From: Ruminococcus sp.
Lineage (GTDB): Bacteria > Bacillota > Clostridia > Oscillospirales > Ruminococcaceae
Length of the DNA: 64,000 nt
Assembly: GCF_024692365.1 (NCBI RefSeq)
Contig: NZ_JAILMR010000008.1
Location: 1-64,000, forward strand
Reading direction: 5' to 3'
Part shown: positions 18,425 to 28,486 of the stretch, piece after piece
How the letters are laid out: each line of letters opens with the position of its first letter
Position numbering within the stretch: the first letter of the stretch is position 1
Notes under the pieces: model-generated
Told to the model about the DNA's origin: nothing
What the model saw: only the letters and a program-made list of their open reading frames with translations
Database searches by the model: none
Translations under genes and position numbers: made by a program

Positions 18425-19717
18425 TTATTTGCTCAGCTTGGATTCTCTCATAATGATATCCTCTCTCTTAGGACCATTGGATACCATTGTTATGGGGAAA
18501 CCAATCTGCTTTTCAACGAACTCTATGTACTTGCGGCAGTTCTCGGGAAGATCTTCATACTTGCGGATACCACCAATATCGGACTTCCAACCGTCCAATA
18601 CTTCCAGAACGGGCTTAGCCTTTTCAAGTTTGCCTGTGGTGGGGAAGTCAGTTGTTACCTTTCCGTCGATCTCATAACCAACGCATACAGGGATCTTATC
18701 GAGATAACCAAGTGCGTCAACAACGGTGAAAGCTACATCGGTAGTGCCCTGGATACGGCAGCCGTATTTGGAAGCTACGCAGTCGAACCAACCCATTCTT
18801 CTGGGTCTGCCTGTTGTTGCGCCGTATTCGCCCTTGTCGCCGCCACGCTTTCTCAGCTCTTCTGCTTCATCACCGAATATCTCGGAAACGAATGCACCTG
18901 CACCAACTGCGGAAGAATATGCCTTACATACAGTTACGATCTTCTTGATCTCATAAGGAGGTATACCTGCGCCGATTGCGCCGTAAGCCGCAAGAGTGGA
19001 AGAAGAAGTTACCATGGGATAGATGCCGTGGTCGGGGTCTTTCAGTGAACCCAGCTGACCTTCCAGCAGAATGTTCTTGCCTTCCTTGATAGCGTTCCAC
19101 AGATAAGCAGAAACATCGCATACATAAGGCTCGACCATCTTCTTGTATTCCATCAGTGTGTTGAACAGTTCGTTCTCATCGATTGCGGGCTTGTTGTACA
19201 TATATTTCAGCAGGATATTCTTTTGCTCCAGAACTCTGTGGATCTTTTCCTTGAGAGCTTCCTCGTCGAAAAGCTCCTGAACCTGGAAACCGATCTTTGC
19301 ATACTTATCGGAATAGAAAGGTGCAATACCTGACTTTGTAGAACCGAAGCTTGCCTTGCCAAGTCTTTCTTCCTCGAATTTATCAAAATCAATGTGGTAA
19401 GGCATGATCATCTGAACTCTGTCGGAGATCAGCAGCTTGGGCATAGGTACGCCCTGTGATGTAACTTCGTTCAGTTCCTTGAAAAACTTGGGAATATCGA
19501 AAGCTACACCGTTGCCGATGATGTTTGTGGTGTGATCGTAGAATATGCCCGAAGGGAGAGTGTGAAGTGCAAACCTGCCATAGTGATTGTGTATGGTATG
19601 ACCTGCGTTTGCGCCGCCCTGAAATCTTATTACGATATCAGACTCCTGCGCCATCATGTCCGTGAGCTTGCCCTTGCCCTCGTCGCCCCAGTTTGCGCCA
19701 ACAATTGCTCTTACCAT
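18425..19717 (-). CDS. purA: Adenylosuccinate synthetase
   Basis: The 430-residue enzyme makes adenylosuccinate from IMP, aspartate and GTP, the first step from IMP to AMP. The N-terminal GANWGDEGKGK P-loop, QGGANAGHT and the GTP-binding TTGRPRRMGW are all present, and the length is normal. AAGGAGG precedes the ATG. It is monocistronic. No PurR box or purine riboswitch is evident in its 90-base leader. Confidence 0.97.
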   Translation of the reverse strand: MVRAIVGANWGDEGKGKLTDMMAQESDIVIRFQGGANAGHTIHNHYGRFALHTLPSGIFYDHTTNIIGNGVAFDIPKFFKELNEVTSQGVPMPKLLISDRVQMIMPYHIDFDKFEEERLGKASFGSTKSGIAPFYSDKYAKIGFQVQELFDEEALKEKIHRVLEQKNILLKYMYNKPAIDENELFNTLMEYKKMVEPYVCDVSAYLWNAIKEGKNILLEGQLGSLKDPDHGIYPMVTSSSTLAAYGAIGAGIPPYEIKKIVTVCKAYSSAVGAGAFVSEIFGDEAEELRKRGGDKGEYGATTGRPRRMGWFDCVASKYGCRIQGTTDVAFTVVDALGYLDKIPVCVGYEIDGKVTTDFPTTGKLEKAKPVLEVLDGWKSDIGGIRKYEDLPENCRKYIEFVEKQIGFPITMVSNGPKREDIIMRESKLSK

Positions 19718-19809
19718 TTGTAAATTTCCTCCTTGCTGTTAAGCGGGATCATGTAAATTAATGATTTAGCGTGCTGCTATGTGAAAATATCTCATACCAA
19801 CACCAATAT

Positions 19810-19838
19810 ATTATAGCACATAATTCCTGCCTTGTAAA
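19810..19838 (-). promoter_or_regulatory. purA promoter
   Basis: On the minus strand TTTACA (19833-19838), 17 bases, TATAAT (19810-19815) with extended TGC. The 19718-20052 gap holds this promoter and the divergent one at 19921-19949; nothing else is seen. Confidence 0.7.
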
Positions 19839-19920
19839 CACTTGGACGAATTTTTAACATTTTCATAATATTTTGGACTGCATTATTTTGTTTCAAGAAA
19901 AATTTTTTTATCAAAAACCC

Positions 19921-19949
19921 TTGCAAAAACAGCGCTGTTATATTATAAT
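19921..19949 (+). promoter_or_regulatory. Promoter of the lipoprotein gene at 20053
   Basis: TTGCAA (19921-19926), 17 bases, TATAAT (19944-19949). It gives a leader of about 95 bases without recognisable riboswitch structure. Confidence 0.7.
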
Positions 19950-20052
19950 AGTATTTATCGGAAAAATGAACGGCTGAGAAAGAAATATGCCGTACAACTC
20001 AATTTGTGCAGCGATAATTGTGTTAAGCTGTTTTTTCATAAGGAGAGTATGA

Positions 20053-21186
20053 ATGAGACTATTGAGGATTTCAGCGCTTTTGATAGCAGGAGCGCTTATG
20101 CTGCCGCTTGTGGGCTGTACCGATAAGGAAGGTAACAGCAGTGGTTCGGATACCGCTTCGTCCAATAAGGAACCCAAAGCAGTGGCGGATAAGGTTGAAC
20201 TTAAAGACTATAAATTTCCAGAGTTTTTGAAAGACATAAAGCAACCGGATTCTCTCAGCAGCCCTGTTTATGTGAGCTTTGCTTTGTCAGAATACGTCAG
20301 CGAAGTCATTGAACAGCCTTTTAAGGGATATGAGTGTTCTGAGATGATAGGAAACAGTCTGTATGTTTATTCCAAAGGCAAATTTAAGGGTCTTCTGGGA
20401 ACGAACGGGAAAGTATTGCTTAAAGCTGATATCTACACAGAGATAACTTTGTGCAGACCCGGTACTCTTATGCTTTCGAAGGATAAAGAGCTCAACACGC
20501 CTGATGAGTACCTGTCTTTCGACGAATTTGGCAATCTCAGTAAGATCGATCCACCCGAGTTCAAAGCTGATAGTATCAGTATCGAAGAAGAGAAGCGCAT
20601 CAAGCCTGCATCGGGTGACGAAGATGGCGGATACTATAAAGTTTATAATCTGGCGTTAGATGAAAGTCAAACCATCGGCGAGGGCACTTCATATCTGGAC
20701 TGGGACAAAATTGAAAGCGTTTCTGCACAGGCTATAAATACATCCCGACCCTTCAATGCATATTACAGGGTTCAAAAAGGCGAAGAGATCTATTATATCT
20801 GCTTTGACCGATTCTATAACTATACTATATATAATGGGGCATACGGTTTTATAAGAATGAAAGTAGGCGAAGGATACGGCGGATGCTATATCCTTGACCA
20901 TGATGATTATTCCGAACTTAATAAGCTTGTAGAAAGCTTTGGTGAATCAGGTATAATGAAATCGCCAAGCAAAGATACGGGTCTCGACTATGTTCAGATA
21001 GAAACAGGATATGGTACCGATGATCTTGTTACTATGACTATCTCTGCTGACGGCTACTGCTTTGTAGATCATTCAGGTAATGGTGAACAGCAGGCTAAGA
21101 AGTATTTTACAATTCTTGATAAAGAAAGCTTTGTCAGCATTGTAATGTGGGTTGATCAGGTACTTTCGGAAGAATACGAAAAATGA
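20053..21186 (+). CDS. Lipoprotein of unknown function
   Basis: The 377-residue protein begins with a clear lipoprotein signal (LVGC, Cys 22) and a Ser/Gly/Asn-rich tether to about residue 50. The exported domain (about 55-377) has many short beta-type segments and no motif I recognise. GGAGAG precedes the ATG. It is a single-gene unit with strong promoter and terminator. It is not obviously related to the lipoproteins at 2899 or 10972 beyond general composition. Confidence 0.8.
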   Translation: MRLLRISALLIAGALMLPLVGCTDKEGNSSGSDTASSNKEPKAVADKVELKDYKFPEFLKDIKQPDSLSSPVYVSFALSEYVSEVIEQPFKGYECSEMIGNSLYVYSKGKFKGLLGTNGKVLLKADIYTEITLCRPGTLMLSKDKELNTPDEYLSFDEFGNLSKIDPPEFKADSISIEEEKRIKPASGDEDGGYYKVYNLALDESQTIGEGTSYLDWDKIESVSAQAINTSRPFNAYYRVQKGEEIYYICFDRFYNYTIYNGAYGFIRMKVGEGYGGCYILDHDDYSELNKLVESFGESGIMKSPSKDTGLDYVQIETGYGTDDLVTMTISADGYCFVDHSGNGEQQAKKYFTILDKESFVSIVMWVDQVLSEEYEK

Positions 21187-21192
21187 TGTCAG

Positions 21193-21236
21193 ATTTTGCA
21201 GGAAAATGCAGTTTTTCCTGCAAAATTTTCTTTTTT
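21193..21236 (+). terminator. Terminator after the 20053 lipoprotein gene
   Basis: TTTTGCAGGAAAA pairs with TTTTCCTGCAAAA (21213-21225), then TTTTCTTTTTT. Confidence 0.85.
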
Positions 21237-21250
21237 GAGCCTAATAAGCA

Positions 21251-21279
21251 TTGACAAGTACCTTTTATTGTGCTATTAT
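21251..21279 (+). promoter_or_regulatory. uppP promoter
   Basis: TTGACA (21251-21256), 17 bases, TATTAT (21274-21279) with extended TGC. The start near 21286 leaves a leader of about 118 bases. Confidence 0.7.
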
Positions 21280-21404
21280 AATATTTGCAGGTTTTTTTGG
21301 AATGTTGTTTTCAGCTGTTGATGTTGTATCTTATGACAGCTTCGGCGACAGATCTGCATATAGAAAAAAGCCGTCGATACGGCGAGTTATATATGGAGGA
21401 CAAA

Positions 21405-22289
21405 ATGAGTTTATTTGACGCGATCGTACAGGCAATACTACAGGGTCTTACAGAATTTCTGCCCGTGTCCAGTTCGGGACATCTTTCGCTTTATCAACAT
21501 TTTACAGGTAATAACGGCGAAGGTGCGCTGATGTTTTCGGCGGTACTTCATCTTGGTACACTGGTCGCTGTGTTCATAGCTTTCAGAAAAGACATTCTGG
21601 AGCTTATAAAGGAACTGGGTAATATCTGCTCTGACATTTTTAAGTGGAAGTTCACACTTAAAAATATGAACCCCCAGCGCCGTATGATCGTTATGATAAT
21701 ATTATCTTGTCTTTGTCTTGCGCCTTTTGCGTTCTTCAAAGATTGGTTTGAATCTATTGGTCAGGATAATTCTATATTTGCCGAAGGACTTTGTTTCCTG
21801 TATACAGGTGCTATTTTGTTTATGTCTGACAGATGCACAAAGGGCAATAAAAAGGCTGGAGATATCAAAGTTAAGGATTCAATAACCGTTGGTCTTTTTC
21901 AGGGCGTTGCACTTCTGCCAGGCGTATCGAGATCAGGTTCAACTATCTCTGCAGGACTGTTCTCTGGATTCTCACGTGAAACTTCTGTAAAATATTCTTT
22001 CATACTTGGCATACCTGTTATACTCCTCAGCTGTCTGCTTGAAGTTGCAGAGTATCTGAAAAAAGTTATGGATTCAAATGTCGAGGTGGCTAAGGTCGGC
22101 GTTGGTAACTGCATCGTCGGATTCATAGTTGCAGCAGTAGTTGGCGTACTCGCCATTAAGCTCGTCAGCTGGCTGGTTAAGAGTGATAAGTTCAAGGTAT
22201 TTTCCTACTACACCTTTGTACTTGGTGCGGTCGTACTTGTTATCGCATTCATTGAATTCTGCATGGGTCACCCCATCAGTTTTAAATAA
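21405..22289 (+). CDS. uppP: Undecaprenyl-diphosphatase (BacA/UppP)
   Basis: The 294-residue membrane enzyme dephosphorylates undecaprenyl pyrophosphate to recycle the lipid carrier for peptidoglycan synthesis. Both signature loops are present: LQGLTEFLPVSSSGH (about residue 12-26) and PGVSRSGSTISAG (about 170). About eight membrane segments are visible. ATG 21405 is chosen because GGAGG lies six bases upstream, inside the longer frame. Overexpression in other bacteria gives bacitracin tolerance. Confidence 0.95.
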   Translation: MSLFDAIVQAILQGLTEFLPVSSSGHLSLYQHFTGNNGEGALMFSAVLHLGTLVAVFIAFRKDILELIKELGNICSDIFKWKFTLKNMNPQRRMIVMIILSCLCLAPFAFFKDWFESIGQDNSIFAEGLCFLYTGAILFMSDRCTKGNKKAGDIKVKDSITVGLFQGVALLPGVSRSGSTISAGLFSGFSRETSVKYSFILGIPVILLSCLLEVAEYLKKVMDSNVEVAKVGVGNCIVGFIVAAVVGVLAIKLVSWLVKSDKFKVFSYYTFVLGAVVLVIAFIEFCMGHPISFK

Positions 22290-22394
22290 TTACATATCTG
22301 CGAAGAAGCTTGATATCGGGTGATGATTCAGGCTTTTTGCAGTTTTTTGAAGCATAAGAAAATCCAACATATTTGATGAAAGGAAAGTGTTTAA

Positions 22395-25037
22395 ATGGCA
22401 GCGAATGCCTCGGGGTCTAAAACCGCCGGAAGACCGGCGAAAAAAAAACAGACGGCTCAGAGCTCACCGAAAGTAAGCAAGGCAGCACAGGATGCACTTA
22501 ATGCTGCCAGAGAAAGAGAGTTCAGGCGTTTCTGGTCATATATTCTGTTCTTCACAGGCGTTCTGGAGCTTTTCCTCACGTTCATCAAAGGTGACGGTCT
22601 GTGGCGTGCACTGCATGACTTTAACCGCGGTCTTTTCGGCGTGGCAGTGTTCCTGTTTGCCCCAATGATGATATATGTTGCGCTTATGATAGCGTCAAAT
22701 ACAAAGAAAAATACCGTTGTAGCTAAGTGTGTCGAGGGCGGAATGCTCATGCTGCTTTCAAGCGGTATGGTACAGATTTTGCAGGTAGGCTCCGTACAGG
22801 GCGGCAGTTTTTTCAAAAAACTGAAAGGTCTGTATGACGACGGTGTTGTGCTTCGCGGCGGCGGACTTGCAAGCGCTCTTCTGGGCTGGCCTCTTCTTGC
22901 TGCATTTAAAAGGCTTGGAGCTTCCATTATTATCCTGCTTATTGCCTTTACTTTCATACTTTTGCTCACTGATCTTACTTTACCTCAACTGTTCAAACTG
23001 CTTTCAAGACCTTTTGTTATATCGGTCGAAGCAGTCCGCAACGATAGAGTTGAACGTGTTGTTGCAAGACAGGAGCGTGAGGGTCAGTTAGCTAACAAAC
23101 GTCAGGCTGATCGAGAAATGCAGAAGCACAGACCCGGACTTCCTGCACCTATTGCCATGGAAGAAACTGCACCTCGCGGCAAACAACGTGTTGATTTTGC
23201 TAAATTCGTACCTGACGATGATACTTCGCCCAAAGATGAGATCGAAGAGATCATAGATAATGGTGATGCTTTCTCTGATGACATGGTGTCTTCACGCAAG
23301 AGTGTAGATCTTTCCAAGGTCGAAGAAGTTTCTGTTGAGATAATTGAAGAAGAAACTCCCGACGATAGGGAAGACAGAGAGAATCTAAAAAAGATAATCG
23401 AAGCGGCAGTTAACAGAAAGAATTCTCCTCGTGCTGAAAAATCCGAAGAACCAAAACTTCCAAATGTTGTGAATATCGACAGCAAAGGTCAGACCACGAT
23501 GTTTGAAGAGGATGAGCAGATACCCGTTTATGTGAACCCACCTGTTGATGTTCTCAAATACCCGAAAAAGAAGATAGACAGATCTATCATTGAAGCTGAG
23601 ATACAGGAAAAATCCCAGAAATTGGTGGAAACACTAGAAGTATATGGCGTAAAGACACGCATCACAGGAATTTTCAGAGGTCCTTCTGTTACCAGATACG
23701 AACTTCAGCCTGCAGCGGGTGTGAAAGTAGCTAAGATACTAGGTCTTTCCGATGATATCGCCCTTAATCTTGCGGCGCTGAGTATCCGTATGGAAGCCCC
23801 TGTTCCCGGTAAGCCTTGTGTTGGTATCGAAGTTCCGAATGATGTAAGAGACCCAGTTTCTCTTCGTGAACTTATCGACAGTGATGAGTACCGAAATGCA
23901 AAGGGCAAGCTTACTTTTGCTGTCGGCAAGGATATCGAGGGCAAGATAGTAGTCGGAAATATTGCAAAAATGCCCCATCTTCTTGTTGCAGGCACTACCG
24001 GTTCGGGTAAATCGGTATTCACGAACTCTATTATTCTGAGCGTACTGTACCATGCTTCTCCCGAAGAAGTTAAGCTCATACTCATTGACCCCAAGATGGT
24101 CGAATTCAAACTGTATGACAGGATACCTCATCTGCTGATACCTGTTGTCACCGACCCGCTGAAAGCTGCAGGCGCACTGGGCTGGGCAGTTAACGAGATG
24201 AATAAGCGCTACAAGATGTTCGAGGCTAATAATGTCAAAAATCTTGAAGAATTTAACGAGATGCTTACAGCAGAACAATCAAAGCCTGTTGATGAGATCG
24301 ATCCTGTTTTTGCAAAAATGAAGCTTCTTCCACAGATACTCATAGTTATCGATGAGTTTGCCGACCTTATGATGGCGGCGGGCAGTGAGGTTGAAGATTC
24401 TGTTATAAGGCTGGGACAGCTTGCGCGTGCGGCCGGTATACACATGGTAATTGCGACTCAGTCACCAAGACGAGATGTTATTACGGGTCTTATAAAATCT
24501 AATATACCTTCACGTGTTTCACTTAGCGTATCCAGCAACGTTGATTCACGAGTTATTCTTGATGCACCGGGTGCTGAAAAGCTTCTCGGAAACGGCGACC
24601 TGCTTTATAAGCCTGTTGGAGTCAAGAAACCTATACGTATACAGTCGGGCTTTGCCGATACTGCTGAGATCAAAGCTGTTGTTGAGTTCCTAAAAAGTGA
24701 ACATTCAGCTGAATACAGTGCTGATATCATGGCAGAAGTCGAGGAAAATATGCCAAAGCCTAAGGAAGATAAGAAGAACAGCGGCGGTGGTGATTCCGAG
24801 GATGTTATCATCAATCCAGATGATGATCTGATAGATCAGGCGATAACCGTTATCGTGACAACAGGAAATGCTTCAACTTCGTATCTGCAGCGTAAGCTTA
24901 AACTGGGCTTTTCCAGGGCTTCCAGAATTATGGATCAGATCGAAGAAATGGGCATAATAGGTCCGCAGGAGGGCGCAAAGCCCAGAAAGATCAACCTTAC
25001 CGAAGAAGAATGGCTTGAAATGCGTGCCAGAAGATAA
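22395..25037 (+). CDS. ftsK: FtsK/SpoIIIE family DNA translocase
   Basis: The 880-residue protein has an N-terminal membrane domain with about four helices (45-195), a charged linker (about 210-390), and a RecA-like motor with Walker A GTTGSGKS at about 533-540 and Walker B LIVIDEFADLMM. A winged-helix gamma domain (about 815-880) recognises KOPS/SRS-type DNA. It pumps chromosomes across the division or sporulation septum. FtsK and SpoIIIE roles cannot be separated here. GGAAAG precedes the ATG. The next gene follows after 11 bases. Confidence 0.95.
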   Translation: MAANASGSKTAGRPAKKKQTAQSSPKVSKAAQDALNAAREREFRRFWSYILFFTGVLELFLTFIKGDGLWRALHDFNRGLFGVAVFLFAPMMIYVALMIASNTKKNTVVAKCVEGGMLMLLSSGMVQILQVGSVQGGSFFKKLKGLYDDGVVLRGGGLASALLGWPLLAAFKRLGASIIILLIAFTFILLLTDLTLPQLFKLLSRPFVISVEAVRNDRVERVVARQEREGQLANKRQADREMQKHRPGLPAPIAMEETAPRGKQRVDFAKFVPDDDTSPKDEIEEIIDNGDAFSDDMVSSRKSVDLSKVEEVSVEIIEEETPDDREDRENLKKIIEAAVNRKNSPRAEKSEEPKLPNVVNIDSKGQTTMFEEDEQIPVYVNPPVDVLKYPKKKIDRSIIEAEIQEKSQKLVETLEVYGVKTRITGIFRGPSVTRYELQPAAGVKVAKILGLSDDIALNLAALSIRMEAPVPGKPCVGIEVPNDVRDPVSLRELIDSDEYRNAKGKLTFAVGKDIEGKIVVGNIAKMPHLLVAGTTGSGKSVFTNSIILSVLYHASPEEVKLILIDPKMVEFKLYDRIPHLLIPVVTDPLKAAGALGWAVNEMNKRYKMFEANNVKNLEEFNEMLTAEQSKPVDEIDPVFAKMKLLPQILIVIDEFADLMMAAGSEVEDSVIRLGQLARAAGIHMVIATQSPRRDVITGLIKSNIPSRVSLSVSSNVDSRVILDAPGAEKLLGNGDLLYKPVGVKKPIRIQSGFADTAEIKAVVEFLKSEHSAEYSADIMAEVEENMPKPKEDKKNSGGGDSEDVIINPDDDLIDQAITVIVTTGNASTSYLQRKLKLGFSRASRIMDQIEEMGIIGPQEGAKPRKINLTEEEWLEMRARR

Positions 25038-25048
25038 GGTGCTTGATA

Positions 25049-26020
25049 ATGGTTGAAAAAAAGAAAAAGAGCAATCCGCCCCCAAAAAAGGGGAGTGGGC
25101 TAACAATAAAGCAAAGACTTCGGCTGATATTACTGATACTCCTGCTTTTTGCGGCGGGAGTAATATGGATATTACATTATATGGAAGTAATATCCGTTCA
25201 GGATATTATGGTAAAACTTGGTCTTGCTGACCGACCTGCAACCCGCGCCGATCTTGAAGTACATATAATCGATGTGGGTCAGGGTGACTGTATACTTGTC
25301 GCTTCGCAGGGGCAGGTAATGCTGATAGACAGCGGTGAACGTGACGAAAGCAATGCAGTTGAGTCTTACCTTATACGCCACGGCATACATCACATCGACC
25401 GTCTTATCGCGACACATCCTCATTCCGACCACATTGGTGAGATGGCTGAGATCATTTATACATTTGATGTTGACAGCTTTATGATGCCGCGTATACCAGA
25501 GGTTTACGTGCCTACTACCAAGTGCTATGAAAATATGCTGAAAGCCCTTGATGTCAGGGACGTTTCTGTTATGAAACCAGAAGATACGAGTTTTCAGCTT
25601 GGGTGTTGTGATGTGAAGATATTAACATCGGGCGTAGAGAATTCTGATAATCTCAATAACTATTCGCTGATTGTTAAAGTAGTTCACGAGAAAAACAGCT
25701 TTCTGTTTACCGGAGACTGCGAGAATGAGGAAGAAAAGACACTGCTTGCTAAAGGTGCTGACCTTAAAGCTAAAGTTCTTAAAGCCGCACATCACGGTAG
25801 TTCAACATCTTCATCTGCTGAGTTCCTTGATGTTGTTGATCCAGAATATGCAGTGATTTCCTGCGGAAAACGCAACGATTATGGACACCCTCATGAAGAA
25901 ACTGTAAGGCGTTTATCAAAGTATGCGCGAAAGACATATATTACCGCACGTGATGGTAGTGTAGTTTTCATTTCGGACGGCGAAGGACTTACTGTTGAAT
26001 GCGAGAGTGATAAAAAATGA
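25049..26020 (+). CDS. ComEC-like MBL-fold hydrolase, membrane-anchored
   Basis: After a basic Lys-rich start there is one membrane helix (about residues 24-46), then a metallo-beta-lactamase fold with DVGQGDCILV, HPHSDHIGE (metal ligands) and KAAHHGSSTSSS. These match the C-terminal hydrolase domain of ComEC and its stand-alone homologues, which are thought to be exported nucleases or phosphodiesterases. The ComEC channel domain is absent. ATG 25049 follows AAGGTG. It overlaps the DUF3006 gene by four bases, a pairing common in clostridia. Confidence 0.88.
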   Translation: MVEKKKKSNPPPKKGSGLTIKQRLRLILLILLLFAAGVIWILHYMEVISVQDIMVKLGLADRPATRADLEVHIIDVGQGDCILVASQGQVMLIDSGERDESNAVESYLIRHGIHHIDRLIATHPHSDHIGEMAEIIYTFDVDSFMMPRIPEVYVPTTKCYENMLKALDVRDVSVMKPEDTSFQLGCCDVKILTSGVENSDNLNNYSLIVKVVHEKNSFLFTGDCENEEEKTLLAKGADLKAKVLKAAHHGSSTSSSAEFLDVVDPEYAVISCGKRNDYGHPHEETVRRLSKYARKTYITARDGSVVFISDGEGLTVECESDKK

Positions 26021-26241
26021 GATTCACGGTAGATAGGATTGAAGGTTCCGTTGCAGTCTGTGAAGACAGTGATGGTGTTATGAAAAATATTGATCTGAAA
26101 AAACTTCCCGATAATGTAAAAAGCGGAGATATAGTTGTTTTCATGCACGGACGTTTTATTCTTGATAAAACAGCAACGTTAGAAAGACGAGCTAAGATCG
26201 TAGCATTACAAGAAAAACTGCTGGGAAAATCTACCGATTGA
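26017..26241 (+). CDS. DUF3006 domain protein
   Basis: The 74-residue protein has the short beta-barrel-like pattern of DUF3006 (MRFTVDRIEGSVAVCED, then GDIVVFMHGRF). Its ATG overlaps the stop of the MBL hydrolase gene, implying translational coupling and a related job. The family has no defined function; small size and acidic-basic mix suggest a cytoplasmic partner. Confidence 0.85.
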   Translation: MRFTVDRIEGSVAVCEDSDGVMKNIDLKKLPDNVKSGDIVVFMHGRFILDKTATLERRAKIVALQEKLLGKSTD

Positions 26242-26298
26242 AATTGTATACACATATCTAAAAGATTATGTGGTATGCGTTGAAATGGAGTGATATTT

Positions 26299-27195
26299 AT
26301 GAACAGAGATCTGTTTTCGGTCATAAAGGCGAAGCTGCCGAGCCTTTCAAAGGGTCACAAGCTTATCGCAAATTACATACTTTCGCAGTATGATAAAGCT
26401 GCATTTATGACTGCACAGAAGCTGGGTAAAACGGTAGGTGTCAGTGAATCCACCGTTGTTCGCTTTGCCTCTGAACTTGGATATGACGGTTATCCCGAAC
26501 TGCAAAGGCAGCTCCAGGATCTTATGCGTAATAAGTTGACTGCTGTACAGCGTATCGAAGTCAGTTCTGAACAGATGAACAGCGAGGATGTTTTCCAGCG
26601 TGTGCTTAATCAGGATATTGACCGTATTCGTGCAACTCTGAATGAAACTAACAAGAATGATTTCAACCATGCGGTGGATCTTATCACATCGGCTAACACT
26701 ATTTATATCATTGGTACAAGAAGTTCTGCGGCTCTTGCTTATTTTCTGAACTATTATCTGAACCTGCTTTTTCCTCATGTAAAGCTTGTTCCAAGTACCA
26801 CGACTTCTGAGCTTTTTGAGCGTATCATGCGTATTTCTAAAAATGATGTTATGATTGGTATCTCATTCCCGAGATACTCGAATCAGACGGTTAAAGCGCT
26901 GAAATACTCCAAAACAAATGGTGCGAAGGTTATTGCGATAACCGATTCAACAAGTTCTCCGCTTACAGATTATGCTGATGCGCTTTTGCTTGCGAAGAGC
27001 GATATGGCTTCTTTTGCTGATTCACTGGTTGCTCCGCTCAGCCTGGTAAATGCGCTTATCGCCGCAATTTCTATCAGGAATGTTGATCTTGTTACCCAGA
27101 CTTTCAGTAAGCTGGAAAAGGTCTGGGAAGATTTTGATGTATACGCAAAAAACACCGAGAACACGGAGAATAATGATGCCGACGAAGAAGTATGA
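26299..27195 (+). CDS. MurR/RpiR family regulator
   Basis: The 298-residue protein has an N-terminal helix-turn-helix (about 20-75, GKTVGVSESTVVRFASELGYDG) and a SIS sugar-isomerase domain (about 125-265, IYIIGTRSSAAL and GISFPRYSNQTVKAL). RpiR-type regulators sense a phosphosugar and control sugar or amino-sugar genes. No sugar-use gene is adjacent, so its target is unclear. ATG 26299 follows GGAG. Its end overlaps the flavoprotein gene by 20 bases. Confidence 0.93.
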   Translation: MNRDLFSVIKAKLPSLSKGHKLIANYILSQYDKAAFMTAQKLGKTVGVSESTVVRFASELGYDGYPELQRQLQDLMRNKLTAVQRIEVSSEQMNSEDVFQRVLNQDIDRIRATLNETNKNDFNHAVDLITSANTIYIIGTRSSAALAYFLNYYLNLLFPHVKLVPSTTTSELFERIMRISKNDVMIGISFPRYSNQTVKALKYSKTNGAKVIAITDSTSSPLTDYADALLLAKSDMASFADSLVAPLSLVNALIAAISIRNVDLVTQTFSKLEKVWEDFDVYAKNTENTENNDADEEV

Positions 27196-28429
27196 TGCTG
27201 TTATAGTCGGAGGCGGTGCGGCAGGACTTTTCTGCGGTTGTCAGCTTGCTATGCTTGGCAAAAGTACCGTTATTATCGAAAAAAATGAGTGCTTTGGCAG
27301 AAAGCTTCGCATTACGGGAAAAGGCAGATGCAATGTTACCAATAATTGTGACGTTGAAACTGTTATGAATAATATTCCACGCAATAATCGGTTTATGTAT
27401 TCTTCGCTTAGTCGATTTACTCCCGAGGATGCTATGGCTTTTTTTGAGGGACTTGGTGTTACATTGAAGACGGAGCGCGGCAACAGGGTATTTCCTGTCA
27501 GTGATAGCGCCCATGATATCGCTGATGCATTGGTCAAGTTCTGTCTTGACTGCGGTACTGAATTTGTCAGCGATGAAGTCACCGAACTTATTCTTGAAGA
27601 CAACATTGCTGTTGGTGTAAAGTGCGGCAATAAAGAATACCGTGGCGGAAGCGTGATAATCGCAACAGGCGGTCGTTCTTACCCTAAAACAGGTTCGGAT
27701 GGTTTTGGCTATAAGCTTGCAAAATCTGCGGGTCACCGCGTTACACCTATAACGCCCTCGTTATGCCCGATTGTTACAGAAGAATCAAATGAATGTGCGG
27801 AAATGATGGGATTAAGTCTTAAAAACAGCACGCTTTCCCTTCGTGAGGACAACAACAGCAAACCGCTGTATGAGGAACTTGGCGAAATGCTTTTCACACA
27901 TTTTGGACTTTCAGGTCCTCTGGTCCTTTCAGCAAGCGCACATATCCGCGATATTGAAAAGCATAGCTATCATATTGATATCGACCTGAAACCAGCGCTA
28001 TCCTGCGAACAGCTAGATGCTCGAATCCTAAGGGATTTTTCCGATTTTCCTAACCGCGAGTTTGGCAATTCACTAGGAAAACTTCTTCCGGCAAAGATGA
28101 TACCTGTTATCGTTAAAAGAAGCGGTATTCCATCTGAAAAACGTGTCAATCAGATAACACGCGAGGAACGCCGTTCACTGATAGATGTTATAAAAAAGCT
28201 GAGTTTCAAAGTAAAGAGGCTTCGTCCGATAGATGAAGCTATAATCACACGCGGCGGTGTTGAATTATCCGAGATCGACCCGAAGAGTATGCAGTCTAAA
28301 CTGTGTAAAAATCTTTATTTTATCGGAGAGATTCTTGATCTTGATGCATACACAGGCGGATTCAATTTGCAGATAGCGTGGTCTACCGCATATGCTTGTG
28401 CGCAGGCGGTGGAGTATACCGAAGAATAA
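27176..28429 (+). CDS. HI0933/YhiN-type FAD-dependent oxidoreductase
   Basis: The 417-residue protein has the FAD-binding GxGxxG in AVIVGGGAAGLFCG (residue 8 onwards), ITGKGRCNVTNN and the C-terminal GEILDLDAYTGGFNLQIAWSTA segment diagnostic of the HI0933/YhiN family. The reaction of the family is not well established. I place the start at the second of two adjacent ATG codons because GGAG lies seven bases before it. It overlaps the RpiR gene and is 57 bases before cmk-plsC, so all four genes to 31818 may form one operon. Confidence 0.9.
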   Translation: MPTKKYDAVIVGGGAAGLFCGCQLAMLGKSTVIIEKNECFGRKLRITGKGRCNVTNNCDVETVMNNIPRNNRFMYSSLSRFTPEDAMAFFEGLGVTLKTERGNRVFPVSDSAHDIADALVKFCLDCGTEFVSDEVTELILEDNIAVGVKCGNKEYRGGSVIIATGGRSYPKTGSDGFGYKLAKSAGHRVTPITPSLCPIVTEESNECAEMMGLSLKNSTLSLREDNNSKPLYEELGEMLFTHFGLSGPLVLSASAHIRDIEKHSYHIDIDLKPALSCEQLDARILRDFSDFPNREFGNSLGKLLPAKMIPVIVKRSGIPSEKRVNQITREERRSLIDVIKKLSFKVKRLRPIDEAIITRGGVELSEIDPKSMQSKLCKNLYFIGEILDLDAYTGGFNLQIAWSTAYACAQAVEYTEE

Positions 28430-28486
28430 TATATCATATTTCAGCTACATAACAGCTGAATATTATAAATAAAAGGAGTTGTAAAT

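Noticed and set aside
21286-21404. Possible riboswitch in the uppP leader (hairpin GCCGT/ACGGC near 21373)
   Set aside because: Only one short hairpin is present, with no conserved riboswitch core and no terminator or anti-Shine-Dalgarno pairing I can support.
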